Source: Beijerinckiaceae bacterium (lineage in GTDB: Bacteria > Pseudomonadota > Alphaproteobacteria > Rhizobiales > Beijerinckiaceae). Taken from it: a stretch of 9,750 nucleotides of DNA. Below the pieces are notes generated by a model. It had not been told where the DNA came from and made no database searches. It saw only the letters and a program-made list of their open reading frames with translations. The DNA lies in contig CANGOK010000113.1 of the NCBI GenBank assembly GCA_947455285.1, forward strand, positions 1 through 9,750, given 5' to 3'. The position numbers were made by a program, and so were the translations under genes. Of the stretch, positions 1 to 7,025 are shown piece by piece. The stretch's first letter is position 1. The number at the start of each line of letters is the position of its first letter.

Positions 1-959
1 CCCTGATGGGCGGTCTTGAAGGCGGCGATATCGGCGGGCGTTCCCACGGATGTGCCGGTTGCGCTTTCGGCGATGCGCTTCACGAGGCCCGAGAGGACCT
101 TGCCGGCGCCGAGTTCGTAGAAGGTCGTCACGCCCTGAGCGGCCATGTAAGCGATTGATTCGCGCCACCGAACGGTGCCCGTCACCTGTTCGACGAGACG
201 CTGGCGAATTTCGGCGGGGTCGGTGATCGGAGCCGCTAGCACATTCGCCACCACGGGGGCGCGGGGCGCTTGGATGTTCACTTGCGCCAAAGCCGCCGCC
301 ATGGCTTCAGCGGCAGGCTGCATCAGGGCGCAATGGAAGGGCGCGGAGACGGGCAGCAAAAGGGCGCGTTTGGCGCCGGCGGCCTTCGCCAGCTCCATGG
401 CTTTTTCCACAGCTGATTTCGTTCCGGAGATCACGACCTGCCCGCCGCCATTGTCGTTGGCGGCCTGACAGATGGCGGCCTGCAGGTGGAGTTCGCGGGC
501 GGCTTCAGTTGCGATGGCGGCGACCGGACCAAATTCGAGGCCGAGAATGGCGGCCATGGCGCCCTCCCCAACGGGCACGGCCTTCTGCATGGCCTCGCCG
601 CGCAGGCGCAGCAATCTGGCGGTGTCGGCGAGGGTGAAGGCTCCAGCGGCGGCCAGCGCCGAATATTCGCCAAGCGAATGGCCAGCCACGAATTTCGCGT
701 CGCGCGCAAGATCAAGCCCAGCTTCGGCCTCAAGCACCCGCAGGACAGCCATGCTGACCGCCATGAGGGCGGGCTGGGCGTTTGCGGTCAAAGTAAGATC
801 AGCCTCGGGCCCCTCGAACATGAGGGTTGAGAGCTTCTGGCCCAGCGCGTCATCCACTTCCGCGAATACGGCCGCGGCTTGAGGAAAATCGGCCGCGAGC
901 GCTTTGCCCATGCCGACTGATTGCGAACCCTGACCGGGGAAAATGAAGGCGTTGGCCAT
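1..959 (-). CDS. fabD: Malonyl-CoA:ACP transacylase FabD (3' end cut by window edge)
   Basis: Transfers malonyl from malonyl-CoA to acyl carrier protein, supplying the extender unit for type II fatty-acid synthesis in the cytoplasm. The protein begins MANAFIFPGQGSQ, the typical N-terminus with the GQGSQ motif at residues 9-13. The nucleophile elbow GHSLGEY places the catalytic serine at residue 95. The RLRGEAMQ segment carries the conserved arginine at about 120, and SAPFH places the catalytic histidine at 209. A conserved YELGAGKVLSGL segment lies near 281-292. At least 319 residues are present with no stop, slightly longer than the usual 310-315, so the end should lie only a few codons beyond the window. 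The start at 959 is chosen because it gives the family's N-terminus; the ribosome binding site is weak (AGCAGGG about 4 bases upstream). Nothing of fabG or acpP, its usual downstream neighbours, is visible. Confidence 0.97.
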   Translation of the reverse strand, partial: MANAFIFPGQGSQSVGMGKALAADFPQAAAVFAEVDDALGQKLSTLMFEGPEADLTLTANAQPALMAVSMAVLRVLEAEAGLDLARDAKFVAGHSLGEYSALAAAGAFTLADTARLLRLRGEAMQKAVPVGEGAMAAILGLEFGPVAAIATEAARELHLQAAICQAANDNGGGQVVISGTKSAVEKAMELAKAAGAKRALLLPVSAPFHCALMQPAAEAMAAALAQVNIQAPRAPVVANVLAAPITDPAEIRQRLVEQVTGTVRWRESIAYMAAQGVTTFYELGAGKVLSGLVKRIAESATGTSVGTPADIAAFKTAHQ

Positions 960-1143
960 ATGACCCTGCTGTATTGAGGACTTTGTTCGCAGGAACAACC
1001 TCCAAAGGGGCGAGTCAAGCCATGGGCTCTGGCGCCACGGGTGGCGAAAATCCGCCTTGCGTCCCCATTTGAGGCTCTACACCGGCGTTGCGATTGGTTA
1101 TGCGCTTGTCACACAGATTGATCGAATCGTTCCCAGAGGTCCC
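960..1143. promoter_or_regulatory. Divergent intergenic region between fabD and the ykgJ-like gene
   Basis: These 184 bases should hold promoters for both flanking genes. On the minus strand a TTGACT hexamer (complement of 1013-1018) resembles a -35 element for fabD, but the hexamer 17 bases downstream (TTCCTG) is a poor -10, so the promoter is only a suggestion. On the plus strand I see no convincing pair for the ykgJ-like gene. The region contains a perfect palindrome at 983-998 and a weaker inverted repeat (GGCG/CGCC) at 1043-1056. A GAATC site of the GANTC type, methylated by CcrM in many alphaproteobacteria, sits at 1124-1128. No RNA gene or coding sequence is supported; a TTG-initiated extension of the plus-strand gene to 1057 is considered unlikely. 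Confidence 0.5.
983..998. repeat. Perfect inverted repeat upstream of fabD
   Basis: The sequence is TTGTTC-GCAG-GAACAA: 6-base arms that are exact reverse complements around a 4-base centre. It ends 23 bases before the fabD start codon and would overlap the -10 position of the tentative fabD promoter. It could be an operator for a dimeric regulator or a small hairpin in the fabD leader. It has no T-run, so it is not a terminator. The spacing and orientation do not match the alphaproteobacterial LexA box (GTTC-N7-GTTC). The symmetry is read directly; the function is unknown. Confidence 0.45.
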
Positions 1144-1560
1144 ATGCCAGCCGCCCTTGGACGTTCCTGCGGACCCTGCACGCTGTGCTGTCAGGTGCTG
1201 GAGATCGACGAATTCGACAAGCCCGCAGGCGCTCTCTGCGGCAATTGCAGGCTTGGAGGCGGCTGCAAGATCTACAAGAAGCGTCCGGATGTCTGTCGTG
1301 ACTTCGAATGCGAGTGGCTGACCGAACGCGACGTTGCGGTCGTTCTCAATCCCCACCGCACGGGTGTGCTCTTCATGATCGATGCGGATTCGGATGAATA
1401 TCTCGCGGTCTGCGATCCCAAGAAGCCCCATGTATGGCGCCAGCCCCTCGTATTCCGGCATCTTCTTGCCAAGGCGAAGGAAGGCCATGTGGTCGTAGCG
1501 AAGGCAGGGACCTTCGCCTGGCGAGTCTATTCCAACGGAGAGACGGCGCCTTGGGCGTGA
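1144..1560 (+). CDS. YkgJ-family cysteine-cluster protein (putative Zn/Fe-binding)
   Basis: A 138-residue soluble protein with the hallmark pattern of the YkgJ/UPF0153 family. An N-terminal SCGPCTLCC cluster (Cys9, 12, 15, 16) is followed by Cys32, Cys35 and Cys41, then a KIYKKRPDVCR segment (Cys51), and Cys56 just before EWL. Nine cysteines fall in the first 56 residues; the remaining part, about 60-138, is cysteine-poor except for one in the LAVCDPKKP segment. Family members are proposed to chelate zinc or iron, possibly as an Fe-S cluster, but the biochemical role is not established. The ATG at 1144 is preferred because AGAGG lies 4 bases upstream and the cysteine cluster starts soon after. 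An in-frame TTG at 1057 would add 29 residues not typical of the family. The gene is divergent from fabD and convergent with rsmA; neither neighbour indicates its function. Confidence 0.87.
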   Translation: MPAALGRSCGPCTLCCQVLEIDEFDKPAGALCGNCRLGGGCKIYKKRPDVCRDFECEWLTERDVAVVLNPHRTGVLFMIDADSDEYLAVCDPKKPHVWRQPLVFRHLLAKAKEGHVVVAKAGTFAWRVYSNGETAPWA

Positions 1561-1563
1561 GGG

Positions 1564-2439
1564 TCAGCCAGCGATGGCGGCGGCCGCTTGAGCCAGCCGA
1601 ACGAAGCCTTCCACATCGACCTCTTCGGCCCGTTTCGTAGGCTCGATACCCACCGCCTCCAGAAGGGCGATGGGGTCCAGCGTACGTCCGCGCAAGGCGA
1701 AGCCTTTCAGTGATTGGCGCAGCATCTTGCGCCTTTGCCCGAAGGCCGCTTGCGTGATGGCTGAGAGGATGCGCCCATCGCAGGGCAGGGGATCCGCGCG
1801 TGGGATCAGCTCCACGATTGAAGACGTGACCTTTGGCGGCGGGGTGAACGCGGAAGGAGGCACGTCGAAGAGAATGCGAGCCCGACTGCGCCAACCGCTC
1901 AGGACGCCGAGACGTCCATAGTCGACGCGCTGGGCGGGCGTCGCGACGATGCGCTCTGCGACCTCGCGCTGGAACATCAGCGTCAGCCGGTCGAACCATG
2001 GCAGCCACGGGTCGGTTTCAAGCCAACGCACCAGAAGGGCGGTGCCGACATTGTAGGGAAGATTGGCGCAAATGCGCGCGGGACCACCGCCATGCTCGGC
2101 GACGAGCGCGCCAAGATCAGTCTCGAGGGCGTCGCCGCTCACTACATGCAAGCGCCCCGGATAGCGTTGCGAGATTTCCGCTAGCGCAGGCAGGCACCGC
2201 TCGTCGCGTTCGACAGCGATGACTTGCTTAGCGCCCTCCGCCAGCAGGGCGCGGGTCAGGCCGCCGGGCCCGGGGCCGATCTCGACTACGGTGACGCCAT
2301 CGAGCGGACCAGCAGAGCGAGCGATGCGCCCCGTGAGGTTGAGATCATAAAGGAAGTTCTGCCCAAGTGATTTCTTCGCGAGCAGTCCGTGGGTTTCGAC
2401 CACTTCGCGCAGCGGCGGCAGATCATCGATCGCGCTCAT
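1564..2439 (-). CDS. rsmA: 16S rRNA (adenine1518-N6/adenine1519-N6) dimethyltransferase RsmA (KsgA)
   Basis: Uses S-adenosylmethionine to dimethylate two adjacent adenines in helix 45 of 16S rRNA during late 30S assembly; loss gives kasugamycin resistance in other bacteria. The 291-residue protein has every family landmark. KKSLGQNFL is at 22-30, and the SAM-binding motif I VVEIGPGPGGLT at 51-62. The acidic motif-II end is AVERD at 75-79, SGDALE at 101-106, and the catalytic NLPYN at 126-130. The C-terminal region holds the conserved FTPPPKVTSSIV at 198-209 and FGQRRKMLRQSL at 233-244. Length is close to the usual 270-290. Its ATG overlaps the pdxA stop (ATGA), so translation is probably coupled. 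Its own stop is 3 bases from the stop of the convergent ykgJ-like gene. It is the last gene of the operon; no intrinsic terminator is visible. Confidence 0.97.
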   Translation of the reverse strand: MSAIDDLPPLREVVETHGLLAKKSLGQNFLYDLNLTGRIARSAGPLDGVTVVEIGPGPGGLTRALLAEGAKQVIAVERDERCLPALAEISQRYPGRLHVVSGDALETDLGALVAEHGGGPARICANLPYNVGTALLVRWLETDPWLPWFDRLTLMFQREVAERIVATPAQRVDYGRLGVLSGWRSRARILFDVPPSAFTPPPKVTSSIVELIPRADPLPCDGRILSAITQAAFGQRRKMLRQSLKGFALRGRTLDPIALLEAVGIEPTKRAEEVDVEGFVRLAQAAAAIAG

Positions 2440-3449
2440 TCCTTGGCGCTCGCGAGCTTCGCGGCCAGTTTAATGGCGGCGATGAGGCTTGTTTCACTCG
2501 CTATCCCTTTTCCCGCAATGTCGAAAGCGGTTCCGTGGTCCGGCGATGTGCGTACGAATGGAAGGCCGAGCGTCGTATTCACGCCGCTATCGAAGGCGAG
2601 CGTCTTGGCCGGTATCAATCCCTGATCGTGATACATGCAGATGGCTACGTCATACCGAGCGCGCGCCGCCGCATGGAACATTGTGTCCGGCGGCAGCGGA
2701 CCGCGCGCATCAATGCCTTCGGCTTGCAATTGAGCCACAGCGGGAGCGACGATCTCGATATCTTCGCGGCCCATGGTTCCGTTTTCTCCAGCATGGGGAT
2801 TGAGCCCTGCGATGGCCAGACGGGGCGCAGCGATACCGAAACGGATGCGATAATCATGGGCGGTGATGCGCGCCGTCTCCACGATGGCCTCGGTCGTCAG
2901 CTCCGCGATGGCGCGCGTCAGCGCTAGATGGATCGTCACAGGCACGACTGCGAGCAGATCAGACCAGATCAGCATCACCGGGCGCAGTGGACCAACCTTC
3001 CATTCACGCTCCGCCAATTCGCCGAGCCATTCGGTATGGCCTGGATGATGAAAACCTGCCTTGTAAAGCACATCCTTGGCGATCGGGTTGGTGACGAGCG
3101 CGCTCGCCTCTCCGCTGCGAACCAGCATCACGCCACGTTCGATGGCTTCGAGCGTCGCTGGCGCATCCTGTGGGTCAGGCTTGCCGGGCGTTCCAATGAC
3201 GCTCGCATGAAGCGGCGCAATAGGTAAGGACGTGGCGAAAGCGTCAATCGCTTGCGCAGGGGTGACTTCTGCGATCGGCGCATTCAGGCCGAGCGATTGC
3301 GCAACGCGGGCAATATGCTTTGGGTCGGCCAGCAGGAACCAGGGCGGAGTTTCAGCGTCGCGTGCGAGCCAGGCCTTGATTGCGATTTCGGGGCCGACGC
3401 CCGAAGGATCCCCCTGCGTCAGCGCGAGCGGCGCAGCACGGTCTGACAT
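2436..3449 (-). CDS. pdxA: 4-hydroxythreonine-4-phosphate dehydrogenase PdxA
   Basis: NAD-dependent oxidation and decarboxylation of 4-phosphohydroxy-L-threonine in the DXP-dependent pathway to pyridoxal 5'-phosphate. The 337-residue protein opens with the family signature LTQGDPSGVGPEI at 10-22. HPGHTE (135-140) holds the substrate-contacting His138-Thr139. The three divalent-metal histidines appear as His174, His219 (GLNPHAGE) and His274 (MYHDQG). Their spacings of 45 and 55 residues equal those of the E. coli enzyme (166, 211, 266), so the active site looks intact. LGLPFVRTSPDHGTAFDIAG at 294-313 is also conserved. The ATG at 3449 is chosen over upstream extensions because the family N-terminus follows and AGGTGG lies 4 bases before it. 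That site overlaps the surA stop codon, with only 7 bases between the genes. Downstream it overlaps rsmA by 4 bases. Confidence 0.97.
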   Translation of the reverse strand: MSDRAAPLALTQGDPSGVGPEIAIKAWLARDAETPPWFLLADPKHIARVAQSLGLNAPIAEVTPAQAIDAFATSLPIAPLHASVIGTPGKPDPQDAPATLEAIERGVMLVRSGEASALVTNPIAKDVLYKAGFHHPGHTEWLGELAEREWKVGPLRPVMLIWSDLLAVVPVTIHLALTRAIAELTTEAIVETARITAHDYRIRFGIAAPRLAIAGLNPHAGENGTMGREDIEIVAPAVAQLQAEGIDARGPLPPDTMFHAAARARYDVAICMYHDQGLIPAKTLAFDSGVNTTLGLPFVRTSPDHGTAFDIAGKGIASETSLIAAIKLAAKLASAKE

Positions 3450-3456
3450 GGACCAC

Positions 3457-4368
3457 CTATCGTTTGACGATAATCGCCTTGGCGCGGACCTCCTTATACC
3501 GCGTCTCGGATTCGCCTTGCAGTTTCTTGAAGACCAGATCGTTGCGGAGATTTTCCGCAGCGGCTGAGTCCTGCTTGTCGCTCTTGTTGCAGACCGCAAG
3601 CATTTCAACGCCCTGTGCGCTGCGCGAGGGCGGCGTCAGACGTCCAACAGATGTCGAGTCGAGAATCTTCCGCAAAGCTTCAGGAAGAGCCGAGCCAGAG
3701 CGGGTGACTGGCTCCTTGATGGCCGCGTCGCGGAAGGCGGCGACGAGGGGCATGCCGCTGGCGCAATCTGTGAAGCGAGCGCGCAATTGATTGGCTTCAG
3801 CCAGGCGGCCTTCAGCGCTGGCGCCATTAGGCACGACGAGAATGACCTGGCGGATCGTATACTCGACCGACTTGTTCGAACCAGTCTTTGCGAGCTCTGC
3901 GCGCACCTCCGATTCACTGGCTTCGAGCGTGCGGTTCAATGCGCGAATGAGCTGCATCCAGCCCGCTTCCGCCTTCCACTTCTGACGCCACTGATCTTCT
4001 GAGACGCCAGCTCTCTGCAGCGCGCCAACCAAGGCCTGCGGTTCGGTTTTCAGGTTGCGCGCGGTCATGCCCAGCGCCCAGCCAATATCCTGATCGCCCG
4101 GATTGACCTTGTATTTCGAAATTTCCATCAGCTTGAGACGGGTCTCATAGATGGACTCAAGAGCGGCTTCGCGCGTCGCGTTCTTTTGCAGCACGCGCAG
4201 GATCTTCATGTGCTGCTCGATATCGACGTTCGTCACGGGATCATCGTTGACGGAGCCGATCACCGCCTGCGCGAGGGCCGGGGCCTGTCCAAGCGCGCAT
4301 GCCGCCAGAGCGGCCGCAAGCGGAAGAGCAAATCGAGCGGTGCGCCAGGCAGGCATCAGCTTGGACAT
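3457..4368 (-). CDS. surA: SurA-like periplasmic chaperone / parvulin-type peptidyl-prolyl isomerase
   Basis: Probably escorts unfolded outer-membrane proteins across the periplasm to the assembly machinery. The 303-residue protein has an N-terminal export signal with a hydrophobic core at about 12-24 and a type I cleavage site after ALA at 31-33. It is followed by the VIGSVNDDPVTNVDI segment typical of the SurA chaperone domain, helical to about 165. A single parvulin-like domain spans about 168-262 (EYTIRQVILVVP, then VAAFRDAAIKEP, RSGSALPEAL and VGRLTPPSRSAQGVEM). The last helical segment (about 268-303) matches the C-terminal part that packs on the N-domain. E. coli SurA has 428 residues and two isomerase domains; alphaproteobacterial forms are often shorter with one. 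AAGGA 7 bases upstream supports the start. A LAAC tetrapeptide at 21-24 also fits a lipobox. Position between lptD and pdxA strongly supports the assignment despite weak motif conservation. Confidence 0.9.
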   Translation of the reverse strand: MSKLMPAWRTARFALPLAAALAACALGQAPALAQAVIGSVNDDPVTNVDIEQHMKILRVLQKNATREAALESIYETRLKLMEISKYKVNPGDQDIGWALGMTARNLKTEPQALVGALQRAGVSEDQWRQKWKAEAGWMQLIRALNRTLEASESEVRAELAKTGSNKSVEYTIRQVILVVPNGASAEGRLAEANQLRARFTDCASGMPLVAAFRDAAIKEPVTRSGSALPEALRKILDSTSVGRLTPPSRSAQGVEMLAVCNKSDKQDSAAAENLRNDLVFKKLQGESETRYKEVRAKAIIVKR

Positions 4369-4412
4369 GAGGATTCCTTAGTTCGCAGAGCGAGACAGTG
4401 AATGACCTTCTA

Positions 4413-7025
4413 TCAATGTCCGCTCAGGCCTCCAAGACCATCCTGCACCTTGATGTCGGAGAGACTGGATTGGAAGCGCGTATCGCCAAGCGTGCGCAGT
4501 TGCAGCTGGAAGAGAATGGTCTGGTTGCGAACGGGGCCGGTAACCGTCCCGGCTGTGCTACCTGCCTTCTCCGTATAGACCGACGCGTAATTGATGCTGA
4601 ACGTCGTGCAGTCATCCGTATAGCCAAGGCCGAGGCCGAGGCCCGCCAGCGACAGCACGCCAGCATGGCCGCCGATGGCAGGGGTCGTATTGTACAGGTG
4701 GCGCGACAGATCGAAGATCACGCTGCTCGACAGGAAGTAATTCTGGTCGATCTTGTATTTCAGCGAAGTCGAGACGCCTTCGCGGCGCTTGTAATAGCCG
4801 ATGTCGGGCTGCGCCTGATAATTGGCGTATTGCAACGATGCGACGACGGGGCCGAGGCTGCCGCTTCCCGTCATGTCGAAGCGGCGCATGTGAAGGTTGT
4901 CGGGGTCGAAACGGCCCTTCGCGATGAATGAGAAGGCCGAATTGGGCGCGATCGCGAAACGCGACACGAGGTCAGAGCGCTTTGTGTCGAGGCCAGACGA
5001 CAGACCGATATTCGCCATGTCGGGCGTGGCGTAGGAATTGCGACCGGCGAGCTGGAACGACTGCCCGAGCATCAGGTTCGTATAGCCGCCGTTGCGGAAG
5101 GTCATCGTGTATTGGCCGCCGTAGTTCACGCGCGTGCCGCCCTCTAGACGATCATAGCCGGAGAACTTGTTCCACATGAACATATTCGTGTCGTCGAACA
5201 CGAGGCTCTGCGAGTCTTCATTGACGAGCGAGGAGCTGGTGGATTCATTCGGCCGAACGATGATCTGGGCGATCGGCTCGATGACATGAGTTCCCCAGCT
5301 GGTGGCCATCGCGAAGGGATAGCGATAGTCGACGCCGACTCCCGGGGTCAGCAGGCCATAAAACGAGTTCGCGTCTGCGCCAAAGAAGTTGGTTTGGGAC
5401 GCATTCTGGATAATGGACGTGCCGTTGGTCGACGCGAAGGTCGCCGAATTCGATTGGTTCAGCGTCAAGAAGGCGCCGTTCATTCGGGCGAAGGCGAATG
5501 GCGTCCAGACCTGCCCGATGGGATCGACATATTGCCGCTTCCAGGTCGCGCTCGCCGTTGCGCGCGTATAGTCGCCGCCGATGCCGCGCACGAGGCAATT
5601 GGCCCGCGTGTAAAGGCCTGCCGAATTCGTGGGGCATACGTCATAAAGCCCGAAGGCGTTGTCGAGCGTGCGCGTGCCGTTGGCGGTGTTCGTCGACTGG
5701 AAGGCCGCCAGTTCGCGCGTCAGATGGGTGAAGTTCGCGTCGATCTCCAGCTCGCCGCCGATGCCCGCAGTGCGTGCGGCCGGAAGATCAATGGTTTTGT
5801 TGTAGTCCCAGACCGGCGCAACCACGGGCTGCTGCGCTTGCAGGTCGTAGCTGCTCAGGCCCTGAAAATAATAGCTTCGAAGGTCGAAGAAGCCGCGCTC
5901 GCCCTGGCCGGTCAAGTATAGTGTGGAGGTCGCTTCACGGAAATAATTCGCTGACAGCGCTGTCGCCGGCAGCTGGTAGTCGGTGAAGAACCAGCGGTCG
6001 CTCATATATGTGCCGTCCCAGCCGAAACGCCACTTGTCATTGAGCATGAACTGCCCGGCGCTCTGGATCGACCCGCGGAAAGTCCGGTCGCCGGGACCAT
6101 TGGGCGACGGCTGAAAGACGCCCGGATCATTCTGGAAGATGCCAGAGACGCGCACGTTATAAGCGCCGTTCATCACCTGATGGCGCCATTCAGCGTTCAG
6201 CAGAAGGCCCTGCTTCGAATAGAAGTTGGGCGTTACCGTAAGGTCGTAATTAGGCGCGAGAGCCCAGAATATCGGGATCCCGAGCCCGACGCCCAGATTG
6301 CTCTTCACTGTGTAGCGGGGCGCCAGTACGCCGCTCTTGCGCTTCACGCTCGGGTCGGCCATCGACAGATAGGGCACATAGGCGACCGGGATGCCGCTGA
6401 ATTCGAGCGTGGCGTCCTCGTAATAGACCGTCTGCTCGTCCTTGTTATGGATGATCCGTTTGGCGCGAACCTGCCAGAATGGGGGCTTGTCCGGGTCGTC
6501 CTCGCAGGCGGGGCAGGCGGTATAGGTGGCGCGATCCAGAACCATCACATTACCCTGTGATCGTTCGGCGCGAGCCCCTGACAGATGGGTGTTCTCGCTC
6601 GAATCCATGCGGATCGAGTCGACGAAGCCCTCCTTGAAGTCGTCAGTCAGTTCGAAACGGTCGGCATAGGAAACTGTGCCGTCCTTTTCTGTCAGCTTGG
6701 CGTGACCCTGCGCATGGACGCGGTTGCGCGTCCGATCATAGACGACTTTGTCAGCCTGAAGGGCGCGGCCCTGATAATAGATCTGAACCTTGCCCCGCGC
6801 CTCGACCTGATTTGAATCACGGTCGTAGACCATCTCTTCAGCTTGCAGGAGTAGGCGGTCCTTGGCCTGCGTGGCGGTCTGGGGCTTGCTGTCGTTCGGT
6901 GATGCCGCGAGAGAGGCTGCAGGGACATTGGCAAGCGCCAGTGTCATCAGGCCAAGCGTCACCGCCGCCCGGACTGAGCCCGTGGCCGGCGTCTGACGCA
7001 GATCGGGGCTCAAACGCCGCCCCAT
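4413..7025 (-). CDS. lptD: LPS-assembly outer-membrane protein LptD
   Basis: Outer-membrane beta-barrel that, with the lipoprotein LptE, inserts lipopolysaccharide into the outer leaflet. The 870-residue precursor has a signal peptide with a hydrophobic core at about 19-35 and a likely cut after ASLA at 37-40. The N-terminal OstA/jelly-roll domain (about 55-200) carries repeating strands such as EEMVYDRDSNQVEARGKVQI and ADKVVYDR. The linker to the barrel contains the conserved IPVAYVPYLSMADPS and KRKSGVLAPRY (212-237). The rest alternates short polar turns and aromatic strands as expected of a 26-strand barrel. Cysteines are at 171, 174, 464, 477 and 806; E. coli has 31, 173, 724 and 725, so the disulfide arrangement must differ. 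The ATG follows immediately after the lptG stop (TGA-ATG), with AGGAGG 8 bases upstream inside lptG. No LptE gene lies in the window. Confidence 0.97.
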   Translation of the reverse strand: MGRRLSPDLRQTPATGSVRAAVTLGLMTLALANVPAASLAASPNDSKPQTATQAKDRLLLQAEEMVYDRDSNQVEARGKVQIYYQGRALQADKVVYDRTRNRVHAQGHAKLTEKDGTVSYADRFELTDDFKEGFVDSIRMDSSENTHLSGARAERSQGNVMVLDRATYTACPACEDDPDKPPFWQVRAKRIIHNKDEQTVYYEDATLEFSGIPVAYVPYLSMADPSVKRKSGVLAPRYTVKSNLGVGLGIPIFWALAPNYDLTVTPNFYSKQGLLLNAEWRHQVMNGAYNVRVSGIFQNDPGVFQPSPNGPGDRTFRGSIQSAGQFMLNDKWRFGWDGTYMSDRWFFTDYQLPATALSANYFREATSTLYLTGQGERGFFDLRSYYFQGLSSYDLQAQQPVVAPVWDYNKTIDLPAARTAGIGGELEIDANFTHLTRELAAFQSTNTANGTRTLDNAFGLYDVCPTNSAGLYTRANCLVRGIGGDYTRATASATWKRQYVDPIGQVWTPFAFARMNGAFLTLNQSNSATFASTNGTSIIQNASQTNFFGADANSFYGLLTPGVGVDYRYPFAMATSWGTHVIEPIAQIIVRPNESTSSSLVNEDSQSLVFDDTNMFMWNKFSGYDRLEGGTRVNYGGQYTMTFRNGGYTNLMLGQSFQLAGRNSYATPDMANIGLSSGLDTKRSDLVSRFAIAPNSAFSFIAKGRFDPDNLHMRRFDMTGSGSLGPVVASLQYANYQAQPDIGYYKRREGVSTSLKYKIDQNYFLSSSVIFDLSRHLYNTTPAIGGHAGVLSLAGLGLGLGYTDDCTTFSINYASVYTEKAGSTAGTVTGPVRNQTILFQLQLRTLGDTRFQSSLSDIKVQDGLGGLSGH

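Noticed and set aside
1057..1143. TTG-initiated extension of the ykgJ-like protein by 29 residues.
   Set aside because: The family usually begins shortly before the CxxCxxCC cluster, and the ATG at 1144 has AGAGG upstream; the extension has no supporting ribosome binding site.
1373..2008. Minus-strand open frame of 211 codons spanning the ykgJ-like gene and the end of rsmA.
   Set aside because: It is Arg-rich, out of frame with rsmA, and crosses two well-supported genes; it looks like a compositional artefact.
3450..3608. Upstream start for pdxA giving a 390-residue product.
   Set aside because: The extra residues come from the surA coding region in another frame; the ATG at 3449 has AGGTGG before it and the correct PdxA N-terminus.
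4398..5921. Long plus-strand open frames (4398-4931 and 5286-5921) opposite lptD.
   Set aside because: Both are antisense shadows in G+C-rich DNA; lptD has clear signal, jelly-roll and barrel features over the same bases.
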